Source: Eutreptiella sp. 'Long Island Sound 2002'
Taxonomy: Eukaryota; Euglenozoa; Euglenophyceae; Eutreptiales; Eutreptiaceae
Direction of reading: 5' to 3'
Length of the DNA stretch: 64,000 nucleotides
Assembly (NCBI GenBank): GCA_964036045.1
Contig: OZ038389.1
Location: 34,972,444 to 35,036,443 of the forward strand
The position numbers were made by a program, and so were the translations under genes. Below, piece by piece: positions 45,661 to 54,660 of this stretch. The notes under the pieces are model-generated. The model was not told where the DNA came from. It saw nothing but the letters and a program-made list of their open reading frames with translations, and searched no databases. Within the stretch, counting starts at the first letter, position 1. The number at the start of each line of letters is the position of its first letter.

Positions 45661-48230
45661 CATAATTCTTGGCAAGCAAGACTGGACGAATATAATGAAA
45701 GAAGACACGTTTCGACTGCACCACATCTGCGCACAATCGTTGACTCATGTTCCACTAACCGGTTGGAAGGCACTAACAAGTCTAGCTCCGCCTCCGGAAG
45801 ACTCCGCCAAAAAAATAGGACTAACCCCGGTTCTTCCGCTCTCCCTGCTCGCTTAGCACCGCTTGAGTAAGATGTCATGTCTCAAGATGCTCCAAGCTAG
45901 TCCCAACACCAAATTCCAACACCAGTCCTTCAAAGGCGACCTACAAAAAGAGGTGTATCCTACCACCCGGGCACCCACCCCACCGAAAGCCGCATACTCT
46001 CATGTGCCTCCTCGTCATGCACCATCCGTCCAATCTCATTACTCACGCGAAGAGCTACGCAAACCCCCACGTTTTGTGCATGACCCCCGAAATCCGATTC
46101 AATACTTTAAAACCCAATTTTTTTGTCCCAATGGCGCCCTACCGAGCAGCTTCCCTGAAGGAAGGGACCTTAATCAAGGGGAAATTCTTGCGATGCGTGC
46201 ATACTGCGCACGCAGAGGCTGAGATGGGGAGGGTCCGTTTTCCAAACTTACAATCCAATCTTTGGTGTGACCTCTTGACCGTCCAGTGGCCAAGAGAAGC
46301 ACTCTAGGTGATTTTGAGACATGTAGTGCGGAGACTCTTGTCAACAGGACCGAATGCATTTTGCACAATTCTTTGCTTAATAGAGCCCTTAGTAGATGGC
46401 GACATCCAAAACTTCGCATTGCGTGCACGGCATTCCCAAGGATGGCACATCACTTGGAAAAAAATTTGGGGGGGGGCGCTGCGGATGTGAGTTGGAGTAG
46501 AATAAGCGGCGCATCAAGGGGATTAGCATTTTCAACAATGGCATGTGTGTCGGGGTGGCGGTGGGCAAGATGGGTGATGGAGCAAACAACGGATAGATAG
46601 AGGTATGAAAGGGAGGGGATGTTATCTATTCTACTGTCAAGTATATCACAAAAGATGTTTGGCCATTCCGGCCCCCCTCCCCGGCCAGGGCCGGTGCACC
46701 TTAGGCCACAACGATGGGACGATGTTCAATACAGGTTATGGTCATGGGGGGGGGGGGGCTCGCAATGTAGCCATGGCATTGTTCATGGGCAGGGGACGGT
46801 GTGGCATGAAGCCATGGTATTGGTCTTCGTGGGGGGGGGGGGTGTCGTGTGGGCGAATCGGCTACATGTGGGCAAATTGCTAAATGACTAAGAAATAAAA
46901 GGTAGCTGCATAGCCCTTGCTATCTTGTCCCACAAGCGGAGACAGAGCAAACAGTGGCAAGGACGAAATATCATGACTACAGGCGTCGCAGGAAAGGGTC
47001 TAAGGTACCCTCTGGAACAAACTGCTCAGAAAGGTTTTTGGCAGTCAGCAGCAAAAATTCATCATGGTCCAAGTTCCCAAACATAACCCAACCTTTTGCA
47101 ACCATGTCTCCAACTCCTTGTCTTCTGCACGCGAACATGGTATGGGCCTCCGGGTGGCTGGTCTATTATATAGCCGAAGGATACAGGTCGCTCCTGTGCG
47201 CAAATCTACCGTTGGCCAATTACTAATAAACCATTATGTGCAGCACGACCCCTTGCTCTTGTATAATTTGCTAGAAAGAGCTAAAATACCTCTGTACAAC
47301 CCCTCCCAGCCTTGCACCACATGGTAATGTGTCCGCATAGTCCTAGGGCAGCTCAGCTCATGAGCCATGACCTCCTTTGTGTGTTGTGCAAGTGTGGTCT
47401 AAAGCTACGTGCCCGTCCACCGAAAATTGTTAACATAGTGGGCAATTCGGTGCGTACAGCATTGCTGCAATCCTTGAGGAAGATCAAATGACAATCGTGG
47501 ATCACATCGCCCATCTAGCATCCGCAGCCCGGGATATTTCAGAATGGGGTTTGGCGACCCGGGATGCATGCCCAACCAGATCAGAGCACTAAAAAAGGCA
47601 AACCCAGGTCAGCGCTTTGTGAGCATCGAGAAGAGAACAAGAACACCGTGGCTCGTATGTGAAGTCCTTTGGGGGAAATTGTTTATGGAAGCCTTCCTCA
47701 CCTCCCCAAAAATGTGAAATTGTCCATACGTGTGGCACCGCTTAGCAGCAAACTGATGACAAGGGTTGCCGATGCCCGCCGGGAGCTGAAGCGGCCCCGA
47801 AAATGCAAAAACACATGAAATACCACCCAAGATCAAGTAAAACCCACTATCTTGCATGATGCTGCTGAGACATAAAGTGAGGAAAGGGGAGGCCTATTGA
47901 AAGTACCATGAATTGTGTCCAACTGATGACTCCACCGATGATTCTTTGCCTTTCTCTTGTCATTGCGTCTTCCAACTGCCATGCAACTTGGAGGTGTGAA
48001 ACATGCAACATTGCAAGACTCATTTTGCCAAGGCATGCCGTAGGGTACATGCGGACAAAGAGGAGTGGTGAGGGGCTGAATTGAACATGTTCAACGCTTA
48101 CACTGAAATCTCGACCCCGCGACGTATGTGATTCAAGTATGCCGTTGGTTGTGAAACCTCCAAAAAAAAAAAAACAGAGGCGCGGGCCGCCCCATCCACT
48201 GTTAAAATTTGCCACATCTAAAATTGTAAA
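45661..48230. other. No recognised gene; several unassigned open frames
   Basis: Plus frames at 45863-46222 (119 codons; Pro/Ser/His-rich middle, basic) and 46286-46600 (104 codons; Arg-rich) and minus frames at 46174-46428 and 47609-47857 are the longest. A 210-codon minus frame at 48479-47847 overlaps a plus frame that looks better. None has a recognisable domain. A local duplication around GCCATGGCATTG and GCCATGGTATTGG, each followed by a G-run, lies at 46740-46845. Confidence 0.4.
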
Positions 48231-48530
48231 ATGGAAAGACCCTTTCAGGGCTACGGCCAAAGATTTTTTTTTAGCATCCCACTCAGTTTTGTTTTGGAAT
48301 ACATAGAGCATAAGGTGACCAAAAATGGTCTTTTCCAGCTGGGGGTATGCGTGTTTGGTCAAGTAGAAGGCCTGCCCTTGTGTCGCTTGAATGCCGCCCA
48401 AATAGCCCACATTTACATAGACGTCTACAAGGCAAAAAACAATGCAGTTGCCCTGTCTACACCATACATCCTCACCCACTGGTACGGCAATGATGTCTAT
48501 TTTTTTCCTCGCAGTAATCCACCCTCCTGA
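48231..48530 (+). CDS. Unrecognised 99-aa open frame
   Basis: ATG at 48231. The sequence looks globular, with aromatic and hydrophobic residues (GVCVFGQVEGLPLCRLNAAQ, then a YGNDVYFFP run near the end). An antisense frame covers most of it, but the plus translation has the more natural composition. It lies 219 bp upstream of the next plus-strand fragment and may belong to the same decayed gene. Function unknown. Confidence 0.25.
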   Translation: MERPFQGYGQRFFFSIPLSFVLEYIEHKVTKNGLFQLGVCVFGQVEGLPLCRLNAAQIAHIYIDVYKAKNNAVALSTPYILTHWYGNDVYFFPRSNPPS

Positions 48531-48748
48531 AATAGTACCACTCCCCCAAGCAGGACTGCAACTGCCGGGCTATACAGAGGGACCCCCAGCCCCCGGGCAT
48601 GCCCACCCAACATCTGAGCATGGCACATGCCGTTGATCATCCCTGAAAATCAATCACCAACCGAACAGCCTAAGCAGAAAATGAAGGATTTCCGGCCCTT
48701 CTTCAGGATGGCCCTCAACGGCTGGGCCGCAGGGAGGGGGGGGGGATT

Positions 48749-49088
48749 ATGCTAGAGAAAAAGCAACTTTTGCCTCCTTTACCGGACGATCCTCATGAAG
48801 CGGCAAAAGCAATTGAAGGGTTTGCCTCTGAAGTCTTTGGCCATATTCAGATCCACCGATGCCTCATTGCTAGTTGTGGCAAACCGCCAGGCGGGAAAAG
48901 GGGGTGCCGCTTTGGATTACCTCGTCCACCCGGAGATAGAGGCACTATCAGCCTTTGGTCCAATGATGTGTGTCCTCCACAACAACGCTGCAGTCCACCA
49001 TGTACAGTGGGCTGTGCCCTATGTCGAAGTTGCACTCATATTTACCGACGAAGGCCATCCGTGCATTGTAGAGGACAACGTCATCTGA
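48749..49088 (+). pseudogene. Frame-shifted coding fragment, unknown
   Basis: From ATG at 48749 the frame encodes an acidic helix-like stretch (PPLPDDPHEAAKAIEGFASE). At about residue 40 the coding-like signal moves to the frame of 48795, which continues with LLVVANRQAGKGGAALDYLV and ends with a Val/Asp/Glu-rich strand pattern (EVALIFTDEGHPCIVEDNVI) at a TGA, 49086-49088. The switch points to a one-base indel near 48870. I do not recognise the family. Confidence 0.3.
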
Positions 49089-49270
49089 ACCTCAAACACA
49101 GGTGGCTCTGCTGGTCGTCCTCGACACTCCTCAGGCCTTTGAGGTTGATTGGTGGACCCCATGTCCGAATGTGTGCGTAATGAAAAGAAAACCGATGGGT
49201 GTGTGACCAGGCACTAACATGGGGTGCAGGGGGGGGGGGGGTTGCTTAAGGTGGGGGGTGGGGATGGGGG

Positions 49271-49412
49271 GGTCTGGAACCCAAAAGCCCAAAAGTTTGT
49301 GTACCAAAAATAGCCCCAATCAACATTTCCTTTTGTAAATTTCATTTTTTCCCACTATGAAATCCGCCCCCCCCCCAGCAGATGCTGAGTTACTATGCAA
49401 AAATTCGGGGGG
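49271..49412 (-). repeat. Dispersed repeat R2, copy a
   Basis: GGTCTGGAACCCAAAAG, then TTTGTGTACCAAAAATAGCC, CAACATTTCCTTTTGTAAA and TTTCCCACTATGAAATCC, ending in GCTGAGTTACTATGCAAAA. Related copies lie at 60643, 63294 and, more diverged, 53642 and 61460. All are bordered by G- or C-runs. The orientation here is only nominal. Confidence 0.8.
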
Positions 49413-49534
49413 GGGGTTGCCAGATGCCTTGCCCAGGGTGTGTTTCGGTACCACGAGGCATTCCACTCTGCCGCACCTCCCCGGCCTCCGCTCCGAGCAC
49501 TCGCAGCCGCCCCGCGGTCCAACAACCCCCACAC

Positions 49535-49640
49535 CTTTATGACCCAGCAAAGTGGCCAGGCAGTCCAGAGTGTCCAGCTTCCAGACCCGAATGCTCGCGT
49601 CCCCCGATGCACTCATCAGCACCGGCATACGGGCGTCCGC
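49535..49640 (-). CDS. WD40-repeat protein, third visible exon
   Basis: A 106-bp minus-strand exon bounded by an acceptor (CCCCCCGCCGCAG before it) and a donor (CATAAAG/GTGTGG). It encodes a WD40 repeat: PVLMSASGDASIRVWKLDTL, ending DCLATLLGHK, with the usual SGD...IRVW strand and terminal GH. It starts in phase 0, while the exon at 53163-53296 ends in phase 2 if its donor is the GTGTGT site, and the spacing is short for one blade. At least one further exon should therefore lie between 49641 and 53162. WD40 proteins form beta-propellers that scaffold protein complexes; the partner is unknown. Confidence 0.75.
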
Positions 49641-49772
49641 CTGCGGCGGGGGGGAAGCGGTCACACCTCCCGCCATCCCGGTTCACCATCCTCCGCCAAG
49701 AACACTACACTGCACATGGAGACCCGACATCGTCCCGGCACTGACTCCCTTTGGGCCATTTCATGCGGACCC

Positions 49773-50200
49773 ATCACTGTCACACACCCACTGCCACTGT
49801 CACTGTTACACACCCACTGCCACCGTCACTGTCACACACCCACTGCCACCGTCACTGTCACACACCCACCGCCACCGTCACTGTCACACACCCACTGCCA
49901 CCGTCGCTGTCACACACCCACCGCCACCGTCGCTGTCACACACCCACCGCCACCGTCACTGTCACACACCCACTGCCACCGTCGCAGACACACACCCACT
50001 GCCACTGTCACTGTTACACACCCACTGCCACCGTCGCTGTCACACACCCACTGCCACTGTCACTGTTACACACCCACTGCCACCGTCACTGTCACACACC
50101 CACCGCCACCGTCACTGTCACACACCCACCGCCACCGTCACTGTCACACACCCATTGCCACCGTCGCTGTCACTCTCACTGTCACTGCCACTCTCAATGC
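49773..50200. repeat. 26-bp minisatellite, about 16 copies
   Basis: Units of the form CACACACCCACTGCCACCGT followed by CACTGT repeat every 26 bp with C/T variation. Because 26 is not a multiple of 3 and the unit has no stop in any plus-strand phase, all three plus frames stay open, giving His/Thr/Pro/Ser-rich frames of 271-518 codons that are artefacts. The array lies in the presumed intron upstream of the 49.6-kb WD40 exon. Confidence 0.95.
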
Positions 50201-50605
50201 CAAACTGTGACGTCCCTTTCGACTCGGTGTCGCCCTCACACTCCTCGGCCGCTTGCGCACGCTCTGGCCCGAGCAGTCGCTCGCGCTTGCCATGCCCTCC
50301 GCCCAAGTGCGCAACGACGGACCTTCCCCATGAGCCGGGCCTTGGCCTTGGCGGCCGCGTCCTTCAGGGACTCGTCTCCTCCGCCCGCCCCATGCCCCGA
50401 GGGGGTCTCATGGGTTTGCCGGTGGATGTCTGTGACGAGCAGCCGCCAAACGGCGTCACTGTGCCGAAGGACGGGGAGGCGGCAATGCGGAGGTGGGGGA
50501 TGCGGATGCACGACAACCTCCGCCGCAAACAGCCCCCCCCCCCCCCGCGTGGCACGGCAGTGCGAGGGCACGCGCACACCCTCTTTGCCCCCCCCCCCCC
50601 CCCCC

Positions 50606-50875
50606 GTGTGACATTCCGTTGGGTTGCGGTTTCTTTACGGGGCCCTGGACAGTCACCCGTTCGTCCCTTCGCATGTTGCGTCGGGGTCGCAGCGTTCTGT
50701 CGGCCGCTGCGGCCGGTGCTCTTGCTGGTGTCGTTTCCGCGTTCGCGGAGCCCAGTGGTTGGTGTGCCGGGGCTGTGCTGGATGTGGCGGGATGTGCCGT
50801 TTGCGCATCAGCGGCGCCCAGTAGTTGGCGTATTGGGGTTGTGTTGGTTGTTGCGGGGGTCGTTTGACTGTTTGT
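50606..50875 (+). repeat. Dispersed repeat R3, copy A (longest)
   Basis: Preceded by an 18-base C-run. Starts GTGTGACATTCCGTTGGG, continues TTTACGGGGCCCTGGACAGT, CTTCGCATGTTGCGTCGG and GTCGGCCGCTGCGGCCGGTG. It then contains two tandem copies of a unit of about 63 bp around GCCCAGT(G/A)GTTGG. Shorter copies start at the same base at 60768 and 62685. Confidence 0.85.
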
Positions 50876-51117
50876 GCCAACCCCCCCGCCCCCGCCGAGT
50901 GGAACGCTGTGCCACGGCAGTGCGAGGGCACGCGCACGGCAGCACACAAGACAGAGGCTCGGCAGTGGCCAATACAAGACCAGAGGTACCCTTCTGCCAG
51001 CAAGATGGCGGCGGGCGGGTGAATGGATGTAGGCCACTGAGTGCACACGGACCGGCAGCGGGATGCATGAATGCTGACGCCGCGCTGAACCCGGTGACCC
51101 TACGTTAGCTGCATTGC

Positions 51118-51133
51118 GAACAAGAGAGAGAGA

Positions 51134-51166
<33 letters not shown>

Positions 51167-51425
51167 TGTGTGTGTGTGTGTGTGTGAGAGAGTGAGAGAG
51201 AGAGAGAGAGAGTGAGAGAGAGAGAGTGAGAGTGAGAGAGAGAGAGAGTGAGAGTGAGAGTGAGAGAGTGAGAGTGAGAGAGTGAGAGAGAGAGAGAGAG
51301 AGAGAGTGAGAGAGAGAGACAGAGAGAGAGAGAGTGAGAGAGAGAGACAGAGAGAGAGAGAGAGTGAGAGAGTGAGAGAGAGCGAGAGAGAGTGAGAGAG
51401 AGTGAGAGTGAGAGAGAGAGAGAGC
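51118..51425. repeat. (GA)n microsatellite with GAGT variants
   Basis: About 300 bp of GAGA with regular T interruptions and a short GTGT segment at 51167-51185. Purine-only on the plus strand, so pyrimidine-rich on the coding strand of the WD40 gene. Long Ser/Leu frames on the minus strand are artefacts. Confidence 0.97.
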
Positions 51426-51429
51426 AATG

Positions 51430-52115
51430 GTCGGTTCTCATTGTGTGAATGCCCCCGCCATAAGCACTTTCAGCCTTTAGTCCGATGATGTGTGTCATTC
51501 AGTAAAGCTGCAATCCACTATTGAGAATAGCCCCCCCCCTTTGGGCCTCCTAACGCACCACGACAAACGCACTCAAGTTGAGAGATCGCCATGGTCGCCC
51601 ACGAGGGTGTTGGTGCACCGCGCACTCACTGCGTCCGCGCCATGGCAACCATTGCTGGCCCAGCACCGGGGCACCATCCCACGACGCACCCCCCCAAACA
51701 GCCCACAGAACCTCAGAAAAGCTCAGTTGCAGGCACAATACCTGTGTCCCTGGGTTTTGTTTCAAGGGTGCCAATAAGACCCGGAGGCTTCTGGGCAGTT
51801 GTTGTTCATTCCTGGAGGCCTCTTGATGGGTGCAGTTATCACCGGGAGGGGGCCCAGGTATCCCCAAAGATTGCACCGCCGCGGCCACGACGGCAAGAGC
51901 ACCCTCACAGACCTTCGAGGCCAAGGGAGAGGAATTGGGCCCAGAGGGAACTCGGGGCGGTGACACAGCGATTGGAGCGCCATTCGGGAAGTGGTTGGGA
52001 CGGCAGGGGCCCTCAGTCCCGACGGGGGGGAGGAGGGGCTGCGTCGCCCCTTCAAGCGTCGCACTGTGGCAGGGGCCTGTGCGCGCCCGTGTGCACAGTC
52101 CTTGTCCCGGGCGCC
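51430..52115. other. No recognised gene; open frames on both strands
   Basis: GC-rich sequence with overlapping frames of 140-230 codons on both strands (for example minus 52245-51550, plus 51591-52250). The openness on both strands follows from composition; no domain is recognisable. It lies within the presumed intron of the WD40 gene and could hide a missing exon. Confidence 0.4.
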
Positions 52116-52119
52116 TACG

Positions 52120-52252
52120 GACTCGCACCCTCCTCTCGCCCCTGTCCCCCCGGCACCGCCCCAGACACGCGCACACTGTCCCCCCGGCACCGCCCAGGGC
52201 ACGGACACACTCCCCCCCCCCCGGCGTTGCCCTGGACACGGACACACTGAGG
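52120..52252 (-). repeat. 33-36-bp minisatellite M, locus 1
   Basis: On the minus strand, units read GTGTGTCCGTGTCC...GGGC(A/G)(A/G)(C/T)GCCGGGGGG(A). About three units with variable G-runs. The same unit forms the array at 53030-53162. Confidence 0.85.
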
Positions 52253-52470
52253 GTGCCTCAACACACCGCGCGCCCGCACCGCACACACTGCAGGCGTTGG
52301 CCTGCGTGTCAAGTACCAGATTATTGCAGCACTTTTTTTTTGCAGCACTTTTTCAGGCAACAACGCCACACAAACACCACAGACCACGACGACAAGGATC
52401 AAGATAAAACACGGTAATGGCAGAATGGGTGTTGTCAACCAAATGTCTTTGGTCATGTGCAGAAATACGC

Positions 52471-52608
52471 ATGAAATGATTCGTGTTCTTACAATCAACA
52501 GCGATATATATGAACACCGATGCGTTGTCCTCGCATACACATGAAATGATTCGTGTTCTTACAATCAACAGCGATATATATGAACACCGATGTGTTGTCC
52601 TCGCAAAG
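52471..52608. repeat. Near-perfect 70-bp tandem duplication
   Basis: ATGAAATGATTCGTGTTCTT starts at 52471 and again at 52541. The copies are identical over about 64 bp except for one C/T difference (GATGCGTTG versus GATGTGTTG), so the duplication is recent. Confidence 0.95.
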
Positions 52609-52815
52609 ATTGTCGGAGCAGGTGGTGCCATCCTCATCACCTGAGTCATCACTAGAGCTTGAGGAACTCTCCGACGAATCTGTGTTAGGTTCCACTTCAG
52701 ACTGGTCAAAAATTTCATCCGGAAAATGATTCCAAGGGCCAGTGGCAGGCACACGTTCCCCTGTGGTGCCTCTTAGATAAAAAGACACGACTGCCGAGCA
52801 CCAAAAGGTCAGCAT
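52495..52815 (-). CDS. Unrecognised 106-aa minus frame with acidic Ser/Asp tract
   Basis: ATG at 52815 (minus). Residues about 25-70 include NHFPDEIFDQSEVEPNTDSS, then a Ser run and SGDEDGTT, like the disordered acidic end of a nuclear or transposon protein. The last 35 codons come from the 70-bp duplication. Upstream on the same strand (52951-52715) another protein-like frame, containing a LPPLLSTGDMAMNADLLVLG run, overlaps in a different frame. Together they may be a frame-broken gene inserted between WD40 exons. No family is assigned; a DDE-type transposase was considered but no catalytic residues can be placed. Confidence 0.3.
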   Translation of the reverse strand: MLTFWCSAVVSFYLRGTTGERVPATGPWNHFPDEIFDQSEVEPNTDSSESSSSSSDDSGDEDGTTCSDNLCEDNTSVFIYIAVDCKNTNHFMCMRGQRIGVHIYRC

Positions 52816-53029
52816 TCATTGCCATGTCGCCTGTTGAAAGCAAAGGAGGCAAAACCGACAATTTCGAATCTACAAGGTGCCCTGCTGCCCAATCTTGGAC
52901 CCCAACATTCTTGATTCCACCCAAACACAACAATTGGGCACCAATTTGCAATGCTAAGGCCCCTATGACCGCTTTGGGGCAACATTCCGTGGTACCACCA
53001 TTCTACGCAACCACGCCTAAGTCGCACTG

Positions 53030-53162
53030 ACGCCCGCACTGCACGCGAGGCACCCTCACTGTCCCCCCCGCGCTGCCCCAGGCACGGACACACTGCCCCC
53101 CCCGGCGCCGCCCCGGACACGCACACACTGTCCCCCTGGCGCTGCCCCAGGCACAGACACAC
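53030..53162 (-). repeat. Minisatellite M, locus 2, starting at a 5' splice site
   Basis: On the minus strand the array begins with the GTGTGT donor of the WD40 exon and continues GTGTGTCTGTGCCTGGGGC, then further units at about 34-bp spacing (three to four copies). The first repeat unit therefore contains the presumed 5' splice site. Confidence 0.85.
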
Positions 53163-53296
53163 TGGTGCTCGCCTTCGATGACGTTGATCATTTGGCCCTC
53201 CACCGCGTCCCAAATACGGATTGTACTGTCCTCGTGGCCGGAGAACAGGAGGCCCTCGTACGCGACGGCCAGACTGCACACGGGCGAGACCACCAC
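53163..53296 (-). CDS. WD40-repeat protein, second visible exon
   Basis: A 134-bp minus-strand exon with acceptor GTGCTCCTGCAG/GTGGTG and donor CACCA/GTGTGT. It encodes VVSPVCSLAVAYEGLLFSGH followed by EDSTIRIWDAVEGQMINVIE, a good WD40 repeat with S/GH-x-D...IRIWD. It begins in phase 0 and follows the phase-0 end of the 54142-54469 exon, so the two join into continuous WD40 sequence. It ends with 2 bases of an incomplete codon. The following intron is minisatellite M. Confidence 0.8.
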
Positions 53297-53641
53297 CTGC
53301 AGGAGCACGGCCGCAGGGCAGGCGTCGGGGCGAGGGAGGGGGGCCGAGGAAAGCGGTGTGCCCTGAACTGTGGGACGGGGCACCGCCCGTCCCCTTCGGC
53401 TCCGCCAACGTGGGGGGGCCGGGGGGTACACTGTCATTCGCCGTCGGGCCCTTTGCACCTTTGTACACTTTGGGGCCTCAGTTGCCTCAGCAGTGACCCG
53501 GACGCCTGAATGCCCTGGGCCGGACCGAGTGAGCAATAGCCCAGGAGCGAAGGCTGTGGTCCGGTCCCCTCAGCAGAGCGGTCCTGTGGAGTCTAGCATG
53601 TCTGTGTGTGGGAGGGGGGGGGGGGGGTTTGAAGGGGTGGG

Positions 53642-53740
53642 GGTGTGGGACCCAAAAGTGTGTGTACCAAAAAAGGCCCGACCAGATTGTCCCAACGGTA
53701 AATTTCGTGTTCTCCCACGATGGTCACTTGGGGGGGGGGG
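53642..53740. repeat. Dispersed repeat R2, copy d (diverged)
   Basis: GGGACCCAAAAGTGTGTGTA, then GGCCCGACCAGATTGTCCCA, CGGTAAATTTCGTG and TCTCCCACGATGGTCACTT, ending in a long G-run. Shares GCCCGACCAGAT with copy e at 61460, forming a subfamily. Confidence 0.75.
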
Positions 53741-53766
53741 GGGGGGTGCAGGAGGAGGTACCCCCG

Positions 53767-53805
53767 CTCCTCCTACGATGCACGGCCATTCTAATCCTTT
53801 CCCGG
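53767..53805. repeat. Short shared block (pairs with 62007-62046)
   Basis: CTCCTACGATGCACGGCCAT, then TCTAATCCTTTCCCG here; CTCCTACGGTGTATGGCCAT, then TCCAATACTTTCCCG at 62008. Both follow a G-run and C-run boundary, as R2 copies do. Confidence 0.75.
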
Positions 53806-54141
53806 GGGGGGTGGGGTCCGCTGCATACCCCCCATCCCAACCCCTACCCTCGGCCCAAAAGGCAGGGTAGGGGCTCAAAGCTCAGGTGCGAATATGCGTT
53901 TCGGAACTCTGAATCAATCGTGTCCGAAGCTGCAATCTTTTCTGGGGTGGCATGGAACGGGAGTGCAGATGCCACATGAACTTGTTTCATTTCTGGAATT
54001 TTCGATTTCCCAGAACTTTTGGAGGCAGGATGCAAGAGGGCCGGGCCGAGCCTCCAGACCATTTGCTGAGGAGAGATCTGACACATGGAAGCGCAGTGCA
54101 GTAATGAGCGTTCAGTACAGTACAGACGCAAGCAGCCAAAC

Positions 54142-54469
54142 CTGCAGGCGCAGGCGTGGGGCCAGGGCATCCATATCCCACAACATAATGACCCCGTCCT
54201 CCGATCCCGATACCAGCTCGCCATTGGCCACGGCCATGGCCGTCACAGAGCGGTCATGCCCCTCGAGACGGGCGACGGTGCAGACTTTGCTCACGTCCCA
54301 CTGATGGAAGCCACTGTTCCCAACCGAGCGGTTGGCCAGGCCCTGCAGGCGGCCGATCAGTGCCGTGTACCCCGCGGGCTTCACGGTGGTGAGCTGTTGC
54401 AGCAGCCGGTCCTTGCGCTCCAACACCCGCTCCAGCGGAATGCCTGCGATGGTTTGGTCAGCCATGCAA
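54142..54469 (-). CDS. WD40-repeat protein, first visible exon (N-terminus)
   Basis: A minus-strand exon from an acceptor-like TCTCTTTACAG (exon from 54469) to donor CTGCAG/GTTTGG at 54142/54141. I place the start at ATG 54465, five bases into the exon, giving 108 codons in phase 0. An upstream in-frame ATG at 54564 would add a low-complexity Gly/Pro leader and is less likely. Residues about 10-25 are helical and charged (LERVLERKDRLLQQL). Residues about 60-108 hold a WD40 repeat: ARLEGHDRSVTAMAVANGEL, then VSGSEDGVIMLWD. A 5' UTR exon upstream is implied by the acceptor. The protein is probably a cytoplasmic or nuclear beta-propeller scaffold; the subfamily cannot be named. Confidence 0.8.
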
Positions 54470-54660
54470 CTGTAAAGAGATGTGGGTTGGGGATATGGGT
54501 CAGGCGGAGGAGCCCAGGCTGCCGTTCCACCCCCCCCCCCTGCCGTCGTGCCGTCGTGCACCATCTTTTTTTTTGCTCAAACCAAGATGAGCTGGTGTAG
54601 CCCGCTCACTTTACAGTACTCGAGATAACCTCTCAGAATGAAGGTTCAGAGCAGTCCAGT

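Noticed and set aside
49395-51108. Long plus-strand open frames of 271-518 codons
   Set aside because: They run through the stop-free 26-bp minisatellite in different phases; composition and periodicity explain them.
50456-51498. Long minus-strand Ser/Leu-rich frames
   Set aside because: Antisense of the GA microsatellite; no domain.
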